A DNA stretch of 12,662 bases from Rhodoferax sp. Its GTDB lineage: Bacteria; Pseudomonadota; Gammaproteobacteria; Burkholderiales; Burkholderiaceae_C. Positions 6,562 to 12,662 of this stretch are shown piece by piece. Each line of letters begins with the position of its first letter. Position 1 is the stretch's first letter. Location of the stretch: assembly GCA_020048795.1 (NCBI GenBank), contig JAIFMA010000159.1:1-12662 (forward strand), written 5' to 3'. The translations under genes were made by a program, and so were the position numbers. The notes beneath the pieces were generated by a model. That model did no database searches, was not told the origin of the DNA, and worked only from the letters and a program-made list of their open reading frames with translations.

Positions 6562-6589
6562 CCGAACCCTCACCGGTTCGGCTTTTTTT
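6562..6589 (+). terminator. Rho-independent terminator
   Basis: The stem CCGAACC (6562-6568) pairs with GGTTCGG (6575-6581) over a six-base loop and is followed by C and seven T (6583-6589). It begins three bases after the stop codon of the lpdA relic and would end transcripts coming from the Uma2 gene. It may have been carried along with the relic. Confidence 0.9.
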
Positions 6590-6873
6590 GCTGTCAGGCG
6601 GCTCGCTATAAGCAACCGTGTAAAGTCATGTATGTACAGTTATTTGCCGTATGCCACGCCCTTCAAGGCGTTGCACCATGCACACGTCTACAGCTCAGTC
6701 GCCCATAGCCGGCCCGCTTTCGGTCAATACCGCCAGCAAGCACACGCTGGGGCAAGTACGCAGCACCGGGGTAGTTCTTTATGAATCAGGTCTGGCCGGG
6801 TCGCTGCAGCATGTGGATGGGTCGCTTTTTATGCTATTTTGGCCTGTAGCCCATTAGCAGCAAGCGCAAGCCA
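6590..6873. other. Gene-free stretch between terminator and lysR 3' end
   Basis: A frame of 68 codons (6651-6857, plus) is open but resembles no family I know and has no ribosome-binding site. TGTATGTACA near 6630-6640 is a small dyad. The right end is occupied by the dispersed repeat (copy A). Nothing else is recognised. Confidence 0.5.
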
Positions 6874-6883
6874 CTATTCATTT
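6831..6883 (-). repeat. Dispersed short repeat, copy A, overlapping the lysR stop codon
   Basis: Read on the minus strand it runs AAATGAATAG, GGCTTGCGCTTGCTGC, TAATGGGC, TACAGGCC, AAAATAGC. This resembles a TAGCTGCTTGCGCTT...GGGCTAGAGGCC motif I recall from intergenic regions of many Comamonadaceae genomes. Related sequences lie at 10919-10964 and 3841-3886. The TAG of the AATAG core (6874-6876) is the lysR stop codon. The rest would lie in the lysR 3' untranslated region. Confidence 0.6.
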
Positions 6884-7812
6884 GAGAGTAACCTGGTATC
6901 GGTCATAGACCGTGCCGAGGCCACCAGGGCATCTGTCAAAGCATCGCGCAGCGGATGTGGTGCTGCCACGTCCGGCAACAGCAAGCTGACCCGAAACGCA
7001 ATCTGCACGCTCAGTGCTCGCACCAACAGATCAGGCCCGGCCAGCGCCAGCGCGGTCAATGGGTTGACGATGGCCACACCCAGGCCCTGTCGCACCATGG
7101 CGCACACGGCCACGGCGCTGGCGGTTTCCAGCCAGGTTTGACGCTTGACCTCGGCGTGGGCAAACATCTGGTCGATGGCGGCGCGGTAGGGGTCGCCTTC
7201 GGCAAGACTGACAAAACGCTCGCCTTCAAAGTCTTGCGGTTGCAGCACAGCTTTGCGACACAGGGTGTGTTCACGGGGCAGCACCGCCACTTCGTTCACC
7301 TGCAACAGCGGCCGTAGCGTGACACCCACGGGCGCTTCGCTGGTTTCGCTCAAACCGACATCAAAACGCTGCTCACTCATGGCTTGCTCCAGCCAGGGTG
7401 ATTCTTGCGGATGCACGCTGACCGTCGCCTGTGGCAAAACGCGGGCCAGTTGCACCAGGGCCGGCGGCACCAGTGCATGCGCCAGCGCCGGCAGGCAGGC
7501 CAGCCGCAAGCGCCCACCGGTCTGCTGGCGCAGTTCAAGGGCACGCGTGGCGATCTGGTCGAGCCCGACAAACGAGCGCTCGACCTCTTGCATCAGCGCC
7601 AGTGCACGTTGCGTGGGACGCAGCCGCCCGCGCACCCGGTCAAACAAATCAAAGTCCAGCAGTTGCTCCAGCCGTGCCAGTTCGCGGCTTAGCGTGGGCT
7701 GGCTGGATGCCGTGGCATCTGCCGCACGGCCCAGGTTGCCATGCAGCATGATGGCGCGAAACATGGCCAACTGGCGGTGGGTGAGGGCAGGGGCTTGTAG
7801 GCTGGAATTCAT
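6874..7812 (-). CDS. lysR: LysR, transcriptional activator of lysA
   Basis: This 312-residue LysR-type regulator closely follows E. coli LysR, which activates lysA in response to diaminopimelate and is countered by lysine. The winged helix-turn-helix is at ~12-70, with SQPTLSRELARLEQ as recognition helix and FDRVRGRLRPT as wing. The effector domain shows the E. coli-like blocks LACLPALAHALVPPAL, PQESPWLEQAMSEQRFDVGL and VCAMVRQGLGVAIVNPLTAL. Length is normal (E. coli about 311). The ATG at 7812 is the natural start, 80 bases from the divergent lysA start, the classical arrangement for this pair. The C-terminal codons run into the dispersed repeat, which provides the TAG stop. Confidence 0.92.
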   Translation of the reverse strand: MNSSLQAPALTHRQLAMFRAIMLHGNLGRAADATASSQPTLSRELARLEQLLDFDLFDRVRGRLRPTQRALALMQEVERSFVGLDQIATRALELRQQTGGRLRLACLPALAHALVPPALVQLARVLPQATVSVHPQESPWLEQAMSEQRFDVGLSETSEAPVGVTLRPLLQVNEVAVLPREHTLCRKAVLQPQDFEGERFVSLAEGDPYRAAIDQMFAHAEVKRQTWLETASAVAVCAMVRQGLGVAIVNPLTALALAGPDLLVRALSVQIAFRVSLLLPDVAAPHPLRDALTDALVASARSMTDTRLLSNE

Positions 7813-7892
7813 GGGTTAACTATATCAACAGTGAATCGAATGTAAAACTTATTGCTATTGTTTGAATCGTTGGATCTGGGCATGATCCCGTT
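7813..7892. promoter_or_regulatory. lysR-lysA divergent control region
   Basis: This 80-base spacer separates the two start codons and must hold both promoters and the LysR site. TGAATCG occurs twice in direct orientation at 7832-7838 and 7863-7869, 31 bases apart, about three helical turns. This is a candidate pair of LysR half-sites. For lysA, TTGTTT (7858-7863) and CATGAT (7881-7886) are spaced 17 bases like a weak -35/-10 pair, which would put the RNA start almost at the lysA ATG. These matches are modest and unproven. Confidence 0.5.
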
Positions 7893-9146
7893 ATGAACCC
7901 ATTTACCCCCACGACCCTGGCCGCACTGGCCCAAACCCACGGCACCCCCCTGTGGGTGTATGACGCTGCCACCATTGAGCGTCAAGTTGCCACTCTGCGC
8001 CAGTTTGACGTGATTCGTTTTGCCCAAAAAGCCAATTCCAACACCCACATCCTGCGGCTGATGCGGCACCTGGGGGTGCAGGTGGACTCGGTGTCGCTCG
8101 GCGAAATTGAGCGCGCGCTGGCCGCGGGCTTTGCACCTGGACTGCACAACGGCCATGCCGAGATCGTTTTTACCGCCGACCTGCTGGACCGCGCCACGCT
8201 GGCGCGGGTGGCCGAGCTGGCTGTGCCAGTCAACTGCGGCTCGATCGACATGCTCGACCAATTGGTTGTGGTCAGCCCCGGCCACCCAGTATGGCTGCGC
8301 ATCAACCCCGGTTTTGGCCACGGCCACAGCAACAAGACCAACACCGGCGGTGAACAAAGCAAACACGGCATCTGGCACACCGACCTGCCCGAAGCGCTGG
8401 CGCGCGTGCGATCCAGGGGCCTAAAACTGCTGGGGCTGCACATGCACATTGGCTCGGGCGTCGACTACCACCATCTGCAAGAAGTGTGCGGTGCCATGGT
8501 GGCCTTGGTAGCGGTGGTCAAGGCCCAGGGCATGGACTTGCGGTCGATTTCAGCCGGCGGTGGCTTGTCGATTCCGTATCGCGCGGGTGAACTGTCGATC
8601 GACACGCAACACTATTTTGAGCTGTGGGACGGTGCCCGTCAGCAGATTGCCACATTGCTGGGTCATGCCGTCACGCTGGAAATCGAGCCAGGCCGCTACC
8701 TGGTGGCTGAAAGTGGCGTACTGGTGACCGAGGTGCGCGCCACCAAGCAAATGGGCACCAACCCGTTTGTCATGGTCGATGCCGGTTTCAGCGACCTGAT
8801 GCGCCCCAGCATGTATGGCAGCTTTCATGGCATGGAACTGATTCACCACAACGGCTCGCCGGTCATCGGCGCGCTACAGCCCAGCGTGGTTGGCGGCCCG
8901 TTGTGCGAGTCGGGCGATGTGTTCACGCAAGGCGAGGGCGGGGTGGTGCAGCAACGCAACTTGCCACCGGCACAGGTGGGTGACTTGCTGGTGTTGCACG
9001 ACACCGGGGCCTATGGCGCGTCGATGTCATCCAACTACAACACCCGCCCACTGATTGCCGAGGTGCTGATCGAAGCCGGTGCACCCCGGCTGATTCGCCG
9101 CCGTCAAACGGTGGCCGAGCTGCTGGCGCTGGAAGTGGTAATTTAG
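7893..9146 (+). CDS. lysA: Diaminopimelate decarboxylase
   Basis: The protein has 417 residues and is of the E. coli LysA type (about 420). It catalyses the last step of lysine synthesis, decarboxylating meso-diaminopimelate (EC 4.1.1.20) with pyridoxal phosphate in the cytoplasm. FAQKANSN holds the PLP Lys46; HMHIGSG (183-189) and AGGGLSIPY (221-229) bind the cofactor. EIEPGRYLVAESG (263-275) and PLCESGD (336-342, Cys338) form the active site with the partner subunit. TGAYGASM (371-378) follows. GHGHSNKTNTGG and SKHGIW (142-161) fit the family's substrate-side loop. The start is fixed by the N-terminal match and by the lysR spacing. There is no clear ribosome-binding site. A four-codon frame ATG-ATC-CCG-TTA-TGA (7882-7896) overlaps the start as ATGA. 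Confidence 0.96.
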   Translation: MNPFTPTTLAALAQTHGTPLWVYDAATIERQVATLRQFDVIRFAQKANSNTHILRLMRHLGVQVDSVSLGEIERALAAGFAPGLHNGHAEIVFTADLLDRATLARVAELAVPVNCGSIDMLDQLVVVSPGHPVWLRINPGFGHGHSNKTNTGGEQSKHGIWHTDLPEALARVRSRGLKLLGLHMHIGSGVDYHHLQEVCGAMVALVAVVKAQGMDLRSISAGGGLSIPYRAGELSIDTQHYFELWDGARQQIATLLGHAVTLEIEPGRYLVAESGVLVTEVRATKQMGTNPFVMVDAGFSDLMRPSMYGSFHGMELIHHNGSPVIGALQPSVVGGPLCESGDVFTQGEGGVVQQRNLPPAQVGDLLVLHDTGAYGASMSSNYNTRPLIAEVLIEAGAPRLIRRRQTVAELLALEVVI

Positions 9147-9351
9147 AAATGGAATATGGAATCAAGGATAATTGTGGACACTGTTTTGGCACCTGTACCG
9201 AGCCTGGATGCCTCAGCCCCGCGCCTGGTTTCACCTGCGCAGAGCCATTTGGAACTGCGGCTTTCAACCCACCCAGCGCTACCCAAGTGTTATCCTGACG
9301 TGCTGCCAGCAGCCGATGCGGACGCGTCCCACTGACTACGAGGATTCCAGG

Positions 9352-9516
9352 ATGAAAAGAATTATCAAAACCTTGGTACGCCTGATGGCCGTGCTGATGA
9401 TCGGCGGCTGCGCTGTCCTGACGGTGGCGGATGCCGCCGTATCAGTGACCGCAACCGTGGTCAAGACCGGTGTCAAGGCCGCCGGTGCGGTCATCAATGC
9501 GGTGATCCCGGATTAG
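9352..9516 (+). CDS. Small lipoprotein (NF038104-like)
   Basis: The 54-residue protein MKRIIKTLVRLMAVLM... has a lipobox IGGC with Cys20, followed by a repetitive Ala/Val-rich stretch, TVADAAVSVTATVVKTGVK and then AGAVINAVIPD. This pattern is that of the small NF038104 lipoproteins of proteobacteria, whose role is unknown. AGGA at 9341-9344 precedes the ATG at 9352. The frame also extends upstream to 9172, but that part lacks a signal and a start site. The 205 bases between lysA and this gene hold nothing I can name except GTTATCCT (9289-9296), a possible -10-like box. It converges with the next gene, 13 bases apart. Mature protein would be a membrane-anchored peptide of ~35 residues. Confidence 0.75.
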   Translation: MKRIIKTLVRLMAVLMIGGCAVLTVADAAVSVTATVVKTGVKAAGAVINAVIPD

Positions 9517-9529
9517 ACACCAACGCCAG

Positions 9530-10177
9530 TCAGCGCCAGTGACGATGCCCGCTGTGGCGACCCGAGTATCGAAAACCAAAATTCAGCTGGACCGGCGGGT
9601 AATACAGCGGCTGGTCGTACATCGGATAGACCGGCTGCACGTTCATCAGGGTGATGGGCTGCGGGTTGACCGCTTGCGGATAAGTGTTGACAGATGCCAA
9701 GTGCGGGGTGATGGCCCCCACAGGGGCGATTTGCAGTTGAACCTCAGGCCCGGGGTCGTTTGGCATTTGCACTGCATATTGCTTGCCCGAATATTCGTAG
9801 ACGACATCGTAGGCCACAGCACGGTTTTCATAAAAGGTTTGAACGCTACAGTGCTGCACGTTCTGCGCCTGTGCCATGGGAGACCCCTCGATGCTGTCGC
9901 CCATGATCGCGCCCCCCATGATACCGATCATGGTGGCTGCCGCCCTACCCGAGCCGCCACCCACAGCATGGCCCACGGCTCCCCCGGCCAAGGCACCCAT
10001 CAGCGCCCCGGCACCAGATTTTGGCGGCTGCACAAGCACTTGCTCGGTGGTGCAGATGTTGCGGGGCTGACCAATCTGCTGGATCACCGGCGTTGCCGAG
10101 ATCACGCGCCCGACTTCCTGGGCCAGACTAGCACCACAAAACAAAACCGAGGCAATTAACAAAAGTGTGTTTTTCAT
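9530..10177 (-). CDS. Glycine-zipper 2TM domain envelope protein
   Basis: The protein has 215 residues. The ATG at 10177 follows AAAGGA and opens a signal peptide MKNTLLLIASVLFCGASLA ending before QE (20-21). Cys14 does not make a proper lipobox, so signal peptidase I is expected. Residues 54-98 form a glycine zipper of two membrane-associated segments (GALMGALAGGAVGHAVGGG, then GIMGGAIMGDSIEG), as in the SlyB/17-kDa surface antigen family. The middle (~107-152) has HCSVQTFYENRAVAYDVVY and KQYAVQMPNDPG, typical of this domain combination, with Cys42 and Cys110. The tail is Tyr/Pro-rich (Pro-Met-Tyr, Leu-Tyr-Tyr) and ends in a His/Arg-rich GRHSGHRHWR. It is probably a periplasmic or outer-membrane structural protein. 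A longer frame to 10279 is not supported. The region between this gene and cheB (10178-10308) shows no obvious terminator. Confidence 0.85.
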   Translation of the reverse strand: MKNTLLLIASVLFCGASLAQEVGRVISATPVIQQIGQPRNICTTEQVLVQPPKSGAGALMGALAGGAVGHAVGGGSGRAAATMIGIMGGAIMGDSIEGSPMAQAQNVQHCSVQTFYENRAVAYDVVYEYSGKQYAVQMPNDPGPEVQLQIAPVGAITPHLASVNTYPQAVNPQPITLMNVQPVYPMYDQPLYYPPVQLNFGFRYSGRHSGHRHWR

Positions 10178-10308
10178 GGCGATTCCTTTGAACAGGGCAT
10201 TTTGTTTACGCGGCCTGCGCCCGTTTGAATCCTGGTGGCGACGAAAGTTCAGCCGGATTCCGCATTTGAACGCGCCCAAGTGGGCAGCGCATGTCGCCTG
10301 ATATCGAC

Positions 10309-11388
10309 TCAGGCCCGCGAGTCAAACTGCAAAATGGCCCGCGCCATGCTTTCCAGGGGCAGAATGTCGTCGACGGCCTGCAATTTGATGGCCTCTTTGG
10401 GCATGCCAAACACCACGCAGGTTTCTTCATTTTGGGCAATGGTGCGGGCACCGCCGTCGTGCATGGTTTTCATGCCACGCGCGCCGTCGTCGCCCATGCC
10501 GGTCATGATGATGCCCAACACATCACGCCCGGCACATTCTGCGGCTGATTTGAACAGCACGTCGACCGAAGGCTTGTGGCGGTTCACAGGCGGGCCGTCG
10601 ATCACCTTGACGTAATATTGGCCATTCATTTTCTGTAGTTGCATGTGGCGCCCGCCGGGCGCGATCAGGGCCACACCGCGTTCTAGCCGGTCACCGTCTT
10701 TGGCTTCACGCACGTTCATGGCGCAAATGCCGTCGAGCCGCTGGGCATACATGGCGGTAAATTTCTCCGGCATGTGCTGGGTGATGGCAATGCCGGGGGC
10801 ATCGGCCGGCAAACTGGTTAGCACCAGTTCAAGCGCCTGTGTGCCGCCGGTTGAGCTGCCAATCACCACCGGTTTGTTCATGGCAAAGGCGTGGATGCCA
10901 CTGAGCACGGGTGTACGAGCATTTTGGGCTGTAGTGCCCGTTGGTGCTGCTCTAGGAGCTATAGAAGGCATAGCGCCTTTGGCCCGGGGTTTGGACCTGG
11001 CTGCGGTCTTGAGGGTCTGGATCATCTCGTGACGCGAATCATCCAGGTGTTGTTTTAAACCCAGCTTGGGCTTGGCCAGCACGGCCACGGCACCCGCGCT
11101 GAGGGCATCCAGCGCCACCCGGCTGCCTTCGGTGGACAGGGTGGAGCAAATCACCGTCGGAATCGGCGTGCCCGCCATGATCTGCCGCAAAAAGGTCAGA
11201 CCGTCCATGCCGGGCATCTCGATGTCCAGCAGCAACACGTCGGGCGGGTTTTTGCGGATGGCTTCCATGGCCAGCAATGGGTTGGGCGCACTACCGATCA
11301 GCTCAACCTCGGGGTTGCCGGCCAACATGTGTGCCAGCGCCTGTCGCACTACGGCCGAATCATCAACCACAAATACTTTGACCACCAT
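10309..11388 (-). CDS. cheB: CheB, chemotaxis receptor methylesterase/glutamine deamidase
   Basis: The protein has 359 residues. It removes methyl groups from receptor glutamates (EC 3.1.1.61) and deamidates receptor glutamines (EC 3.5.1.44), and is activated by CheA phosphorylation. The receiver domain (1-~115) has Asp9/Asp10, phospho-acceptor Asp55 in LLLDIEMPGMDG, and Lys106. The catalytic domain (~172-355) has the triad Ser179 in GSSTGG, His205 in TQHMP and Asp301 in MTGMGDDGARG, plus GPPVNRHKPSVDVLF. The linker (~118-170) contains a short segment encoded by a repeat-like sequence. The ATG at 11388 follows AAAGGA and directly starts the receiver domain. The frame extends to 11733 but that region is cheD. 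It follows cheD by 11 bases. Confidence 0.96.
   Translation of the reverse strand: MVVKVFVVDDSAVVRQALAHMLAGNPEVELIGSAPNPLLAMEAIRKNPPDVLLLDIEMPGMDGLTFLRQIMAGTPIPTVICSTLSTEGSRVALDALSAGAVAVLAKPKLGLKQHLDDSRHEMIQTLKTAARSKPRAKGAMPSIAPRAAPTGTTAQNARTPVLSGIHAFAMNKPVVIGSSTGGTQALELVLTSLPADAPGIAITQHMPEKFTAMYAQRLDGICAMNVREAKDGDRLERGVALIAPGGRHMQLQKMNGQYYVKVIDGPPVNRHKPSVDVLFKSAAECAGRDVLGIIMTGMGDDGARGMKTMHDGGARTIAQNEETCVVFGMPKEAIKLQAVDDILPLESMARAILQFDSRA
10919..10964 (-). repeat. Dispersed short repeat, copy B, inside the cheB linker
   Basis: Read on the minus strand: TATAGCTCCTAGAGCAGCA, then CCAACGGGC, then TACAGCCCAAAATGC. It keeps the ATAG...GC...GGGC...TACAG.CCAAAAT order of copy A. It encodes CheB residues ~143-157 between the receiver and catalytic domains and contains the rare codons ATA (Ile143, 10960-10962) and AGA (Arg146, 10951-10953). 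It is in frame and has no stop. Just upstream in the gene, AAGGC-GCTAT-GCCTT is a small hairpin. Confidence 0.5.
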
Positions 11389-11399
11389 GGCTTGTCCTT

Positions 11400-11858
11400 T
11401 TAATTCGAAGATATTGTTTCCACGGTGGGCTCTGCTGGCCCAACCGTCCACTGCAACTTGCGATAACCGGCACCGCCCAAATCCTTTTTGAGGATGCGTA
11501 TTTTGTGATGTTCCAGGTAGCCCAGCGCCCAATCCACATTGCTGGCACCGACATGGTGGTGGGTGAAAAGTTTGGGAAACATGTTGCCGCCGCCCACTAC
11601 ATAGGCCTCGCAGCTGCGTGGCGCAAAACCCACGGCATACAGGCGGCGCACCATGTCGGCCATGGCTACCGAGCCATAGGCGGTGTTGTTTCTGTTGGCG
11701 GCGTTGGGGTGGCCCACATGCACGATGTGGCACATGACACCGATGGTTCGGCGCGGATCGGTCAGGATGACACTGACACAGGAGCCCAACAGGGTCTTGA
11801 GCTGGTCACCGGCGTAGCCCAGCGCCACATCGCCGGGCATCAGTTCAAAAGTTGCCAC
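11400..11858 (-). CDS. cheD: CheD, chemoreceptor glutamine deamidase
   Basis: The protein has 152 residues. CheD converts specific receptor glutamines to glutamate (EC 3.5.1.44) and in many bacteria also binds CheC. KTLLGSCVSV carries the nucleophile Cys27 and Thr22, and VMCHIVH the catalytic His44. These are close to the Cys27/His44/Thr21 positions of the Thermotoga protein (from memory). NTAYGSVAMADMV (58-70), VVGGGNMFP (87-95) and LGGAGYRKLQW (127-137) are further family blocks. The start is GTG at 11858, which gives the normal N-terminus MATFELMPGD. GGAAG lies upstream within the 15-base gap after cheR. No cheC is present in the window. Position between cheR and cheB indicates one adaptation operon. 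Confidence 0.94.
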   Translation of the reverse strand: MATFELMPGDVALGYAGDQLKTLLGSCVSVILTDPRRTIGVMCHIVHVGHPNAANRNNTAYGSVAMADMVRRLYAVGFAPRSCEAYVVGGGNMFPKLFTHHHVGASNVDWALGYLEHHKIRILKKDLGGAGYRKLQWTVGPAEPTVETISSN

Positions 11859-11873
11859 TGTGCGTCACTTCCA

Positions 11874-12662
11874 TCAGGCCGGCTTGCAAAAAGCACCGGG
11901 CTGCACGGTCTGTAGCGGTGTCTTGCAGGCCACCCGGCCCTCTGCCGTGCCCAAAAAGAACAGGCCACCCGGTTTCAAGGCGGTCAGCACCCGGTCAACC
12001 ACCTCGATCTTGGTCGGAATATCAAAGTAAATCAGTACGTTGCGCAAAAAGATCACGTCAAACATACCGATCCCGTCGATCGCCTGACACAGATTGAGCC
12101 GGCCGAACTGTACGCGCTGGCGAATTTTGTCCTGCATCAGGATTTGGCCTTCAGAGTCACCTTCACCACGCAGGCAATAGCGGCGCAGGCGCTCAGGCGA
12201 CACTGCGCGCAGGCGGTCTGTCGGGTACACCGCCTCTTTGGCGCTGAGCAGCACCCGGTGGCTGATATCGGTACCCAAAATCGTCCAGTCCGGCCCAATA
12301 CGCCCCTGCGTCTGCATGTCCGACAACAACATGGCGGTGCTGTAGGCCTCGTCGCCAAACGAGGCGGCGGCACTCCAGATGGCGAGTGGCGCACGGCTTT
12401 TGCGGGCGGTCAGTTCTTGCTCAAGCAACTCGTAGTGCTTGGGTTCGCGAAAAAAGTAGGTTTCGTTGGTGGTCAGCAGGTCAACCGCCATCTGGAACTC
12501 GGCAGCCTGTGTCTCATCGTCAAGCAGCGCGATGTAGTCGCCAAAACTGCCCAGCCCCAGGCGCTGGATGCGTGTTGCCAGACGCGACTGAATCAGCGAC
12601 TTCTTGGAGTCATTAAAAGACAGGCCAGCGGCCTGGTACATGATCTCGCTGATGCGCTTGAA
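11874..12662 (-). CDS. cheR: CheR, chemotaxis receptor methyltransferase (5' end outside window)
   Basis: The frame is open to the right edge, so the N-terminus is missing; 262 residues are visible and the full family length is ~270-290. It transfers methyl groups from S-adenosylmethionine to receptor glutamates (EC 2.1.1.80). Seen are the N-terminal helical domain (SKKSLIQSRLATRIQRLGL), TNETYFFREPKHYELL, the SAM site WSAAASFGDEAYSTAM, GTDISHRVL, and IFLRNVLIYFD near the end of the Rossmann fold, then GGLFFLGTAEG. The SAM motif differs from the usual CSTGEEPYS: the Cys is Ala, Thr is Phe, the first Glu is Asp and Pro is Ala. Other conserved parts are intact, so it is probably an active variant. 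It is the first visible gene of the cheR-cheD-cheB set. Confidence 0.95.
   Translation of the reverse strand, partial: FKRISEIMYQAAGLSFNDSKKSLIQSRLATRIQRLGLGSFGDYIALLDDETQAAEFQMAVDLLTTNETYFFREPKHYELLEQELTARKSRAPLAIWSAAASFGDEAYSTAMLLSDMQTQGRIGPDWTILGTDISHRVLLSAKEAVYPTDRLRAVSPERLRRYCLRGEGDSEGQILMQDKIRQRVQFGRLNLCQAIDGIGMFDVIFLRNVLIYFDIPTKIEVVDRVLTALKPGGLFFLGTAEGRVACKTPLQTVQPGAFCKPA

Noticed and set aside
6620..6650. Possible LexA-type box around TGTATGTACAG
   Set aside because: The CTGT-N8-ACAG spacing is not met and no damage-response gene follows.
6651..6857. 68-codon plus-strand frame between the terminator and lysR
   Set aside because: There is no ribosome-binding site and no known family, and it runs into the dispersed repeat at its end. 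The evidence is too weak to call a gene.
9539..10159. 206-codon plus-strand frame opposite the glycine-zipper gene
   Set aside because: The opposite strand has a signal peptide, glycine zipper and ribosome-binding site. This frame is Arg/His-rich with no motif.
11505..11915. 136-codon plus-strand frame opposite cheD
   Set aside because: It is antisense to cheD, whose active-site residues and operon position are clear.

Overview
The window looks like ordinary chromosome from a high-GC betaproteobacterium, most likely Burkholderiales/Comamonadaceae (Rhodoferax- or Polaromonas-like). This rests on the style of the proteins (E. coli-type LysR/LysA pair, cheR-cheD-cheB order, UPF0149 with SEC-C, small lipoproteins) and on family resemblance from memory, not on a database search. 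I see no tRNA, rRNA, CRISPR array, prophage or complete insertion sequence.

Layout. Bases 1-1153 (+) carry the end of an NTF2/SnoaL-like protein and, 16 bases later, an alpha/beta hydrolase with the full residue set of fluoroacetate dehalogenases. Bases 1170-1970 (-) encode a UPF0149 protein ending in a SEC-C zinc motif. It faces away from three consecutive plus-strand genes for exported proteins (2056-5100): a CAP-domain lipoprotein, a short alpha-class carbonic anhydrase, and a six-bladed beta-propeller. Bases 5101-5700 hold no recognisable gene and are visibly less GC-rich in their second half. A Uma2-type nuclease-like gene follows (5701-6225). It stops early and abuts a decayed piece of dihydrolipoyl dehydrogenase (6287-6559) that ends at a clear intrinsic terminator. 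Then come divergent lysR (-) and lysA (+), the last step of lysine synthesis and its activator, a 54-residue lipoprotein, and a convergent glycine-zipper envelope protein. The right end (10309-12662, -) is the chemotaxis adaptation block cheR-cheD-cheB, with cheR running off the edge.

How the genes work together. cheR (receptor methyltransferase), cheD (receptor glutamine deamidase) and cheB (receptor methylesterase/deamidase) are separated by 11-15 bases and form one operon for receptor adaptation. lysR and lysA share an 80-base divergent control region. The other neighbours do not obviously form a pathway.

Most worth a second look: (i) three diverged copies of what appears to be one short dispersed repeat, one of them inside the cheB coding sequence, where it supplies the inter-domain linker with rare ATA and AGA codons, and one providing the lysR stop codon; (ii) the internally deleted lpdA relic joined to a shortened Uma2 gene; (iii) a carbonic anhydrase lacking the usual N-terminal segment and with Ala in place of the second-shell Glu; (iv) a probable fluoroacetate dehalogenase. 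I did not find convincing evidence of a wholly new multi-gene system here.
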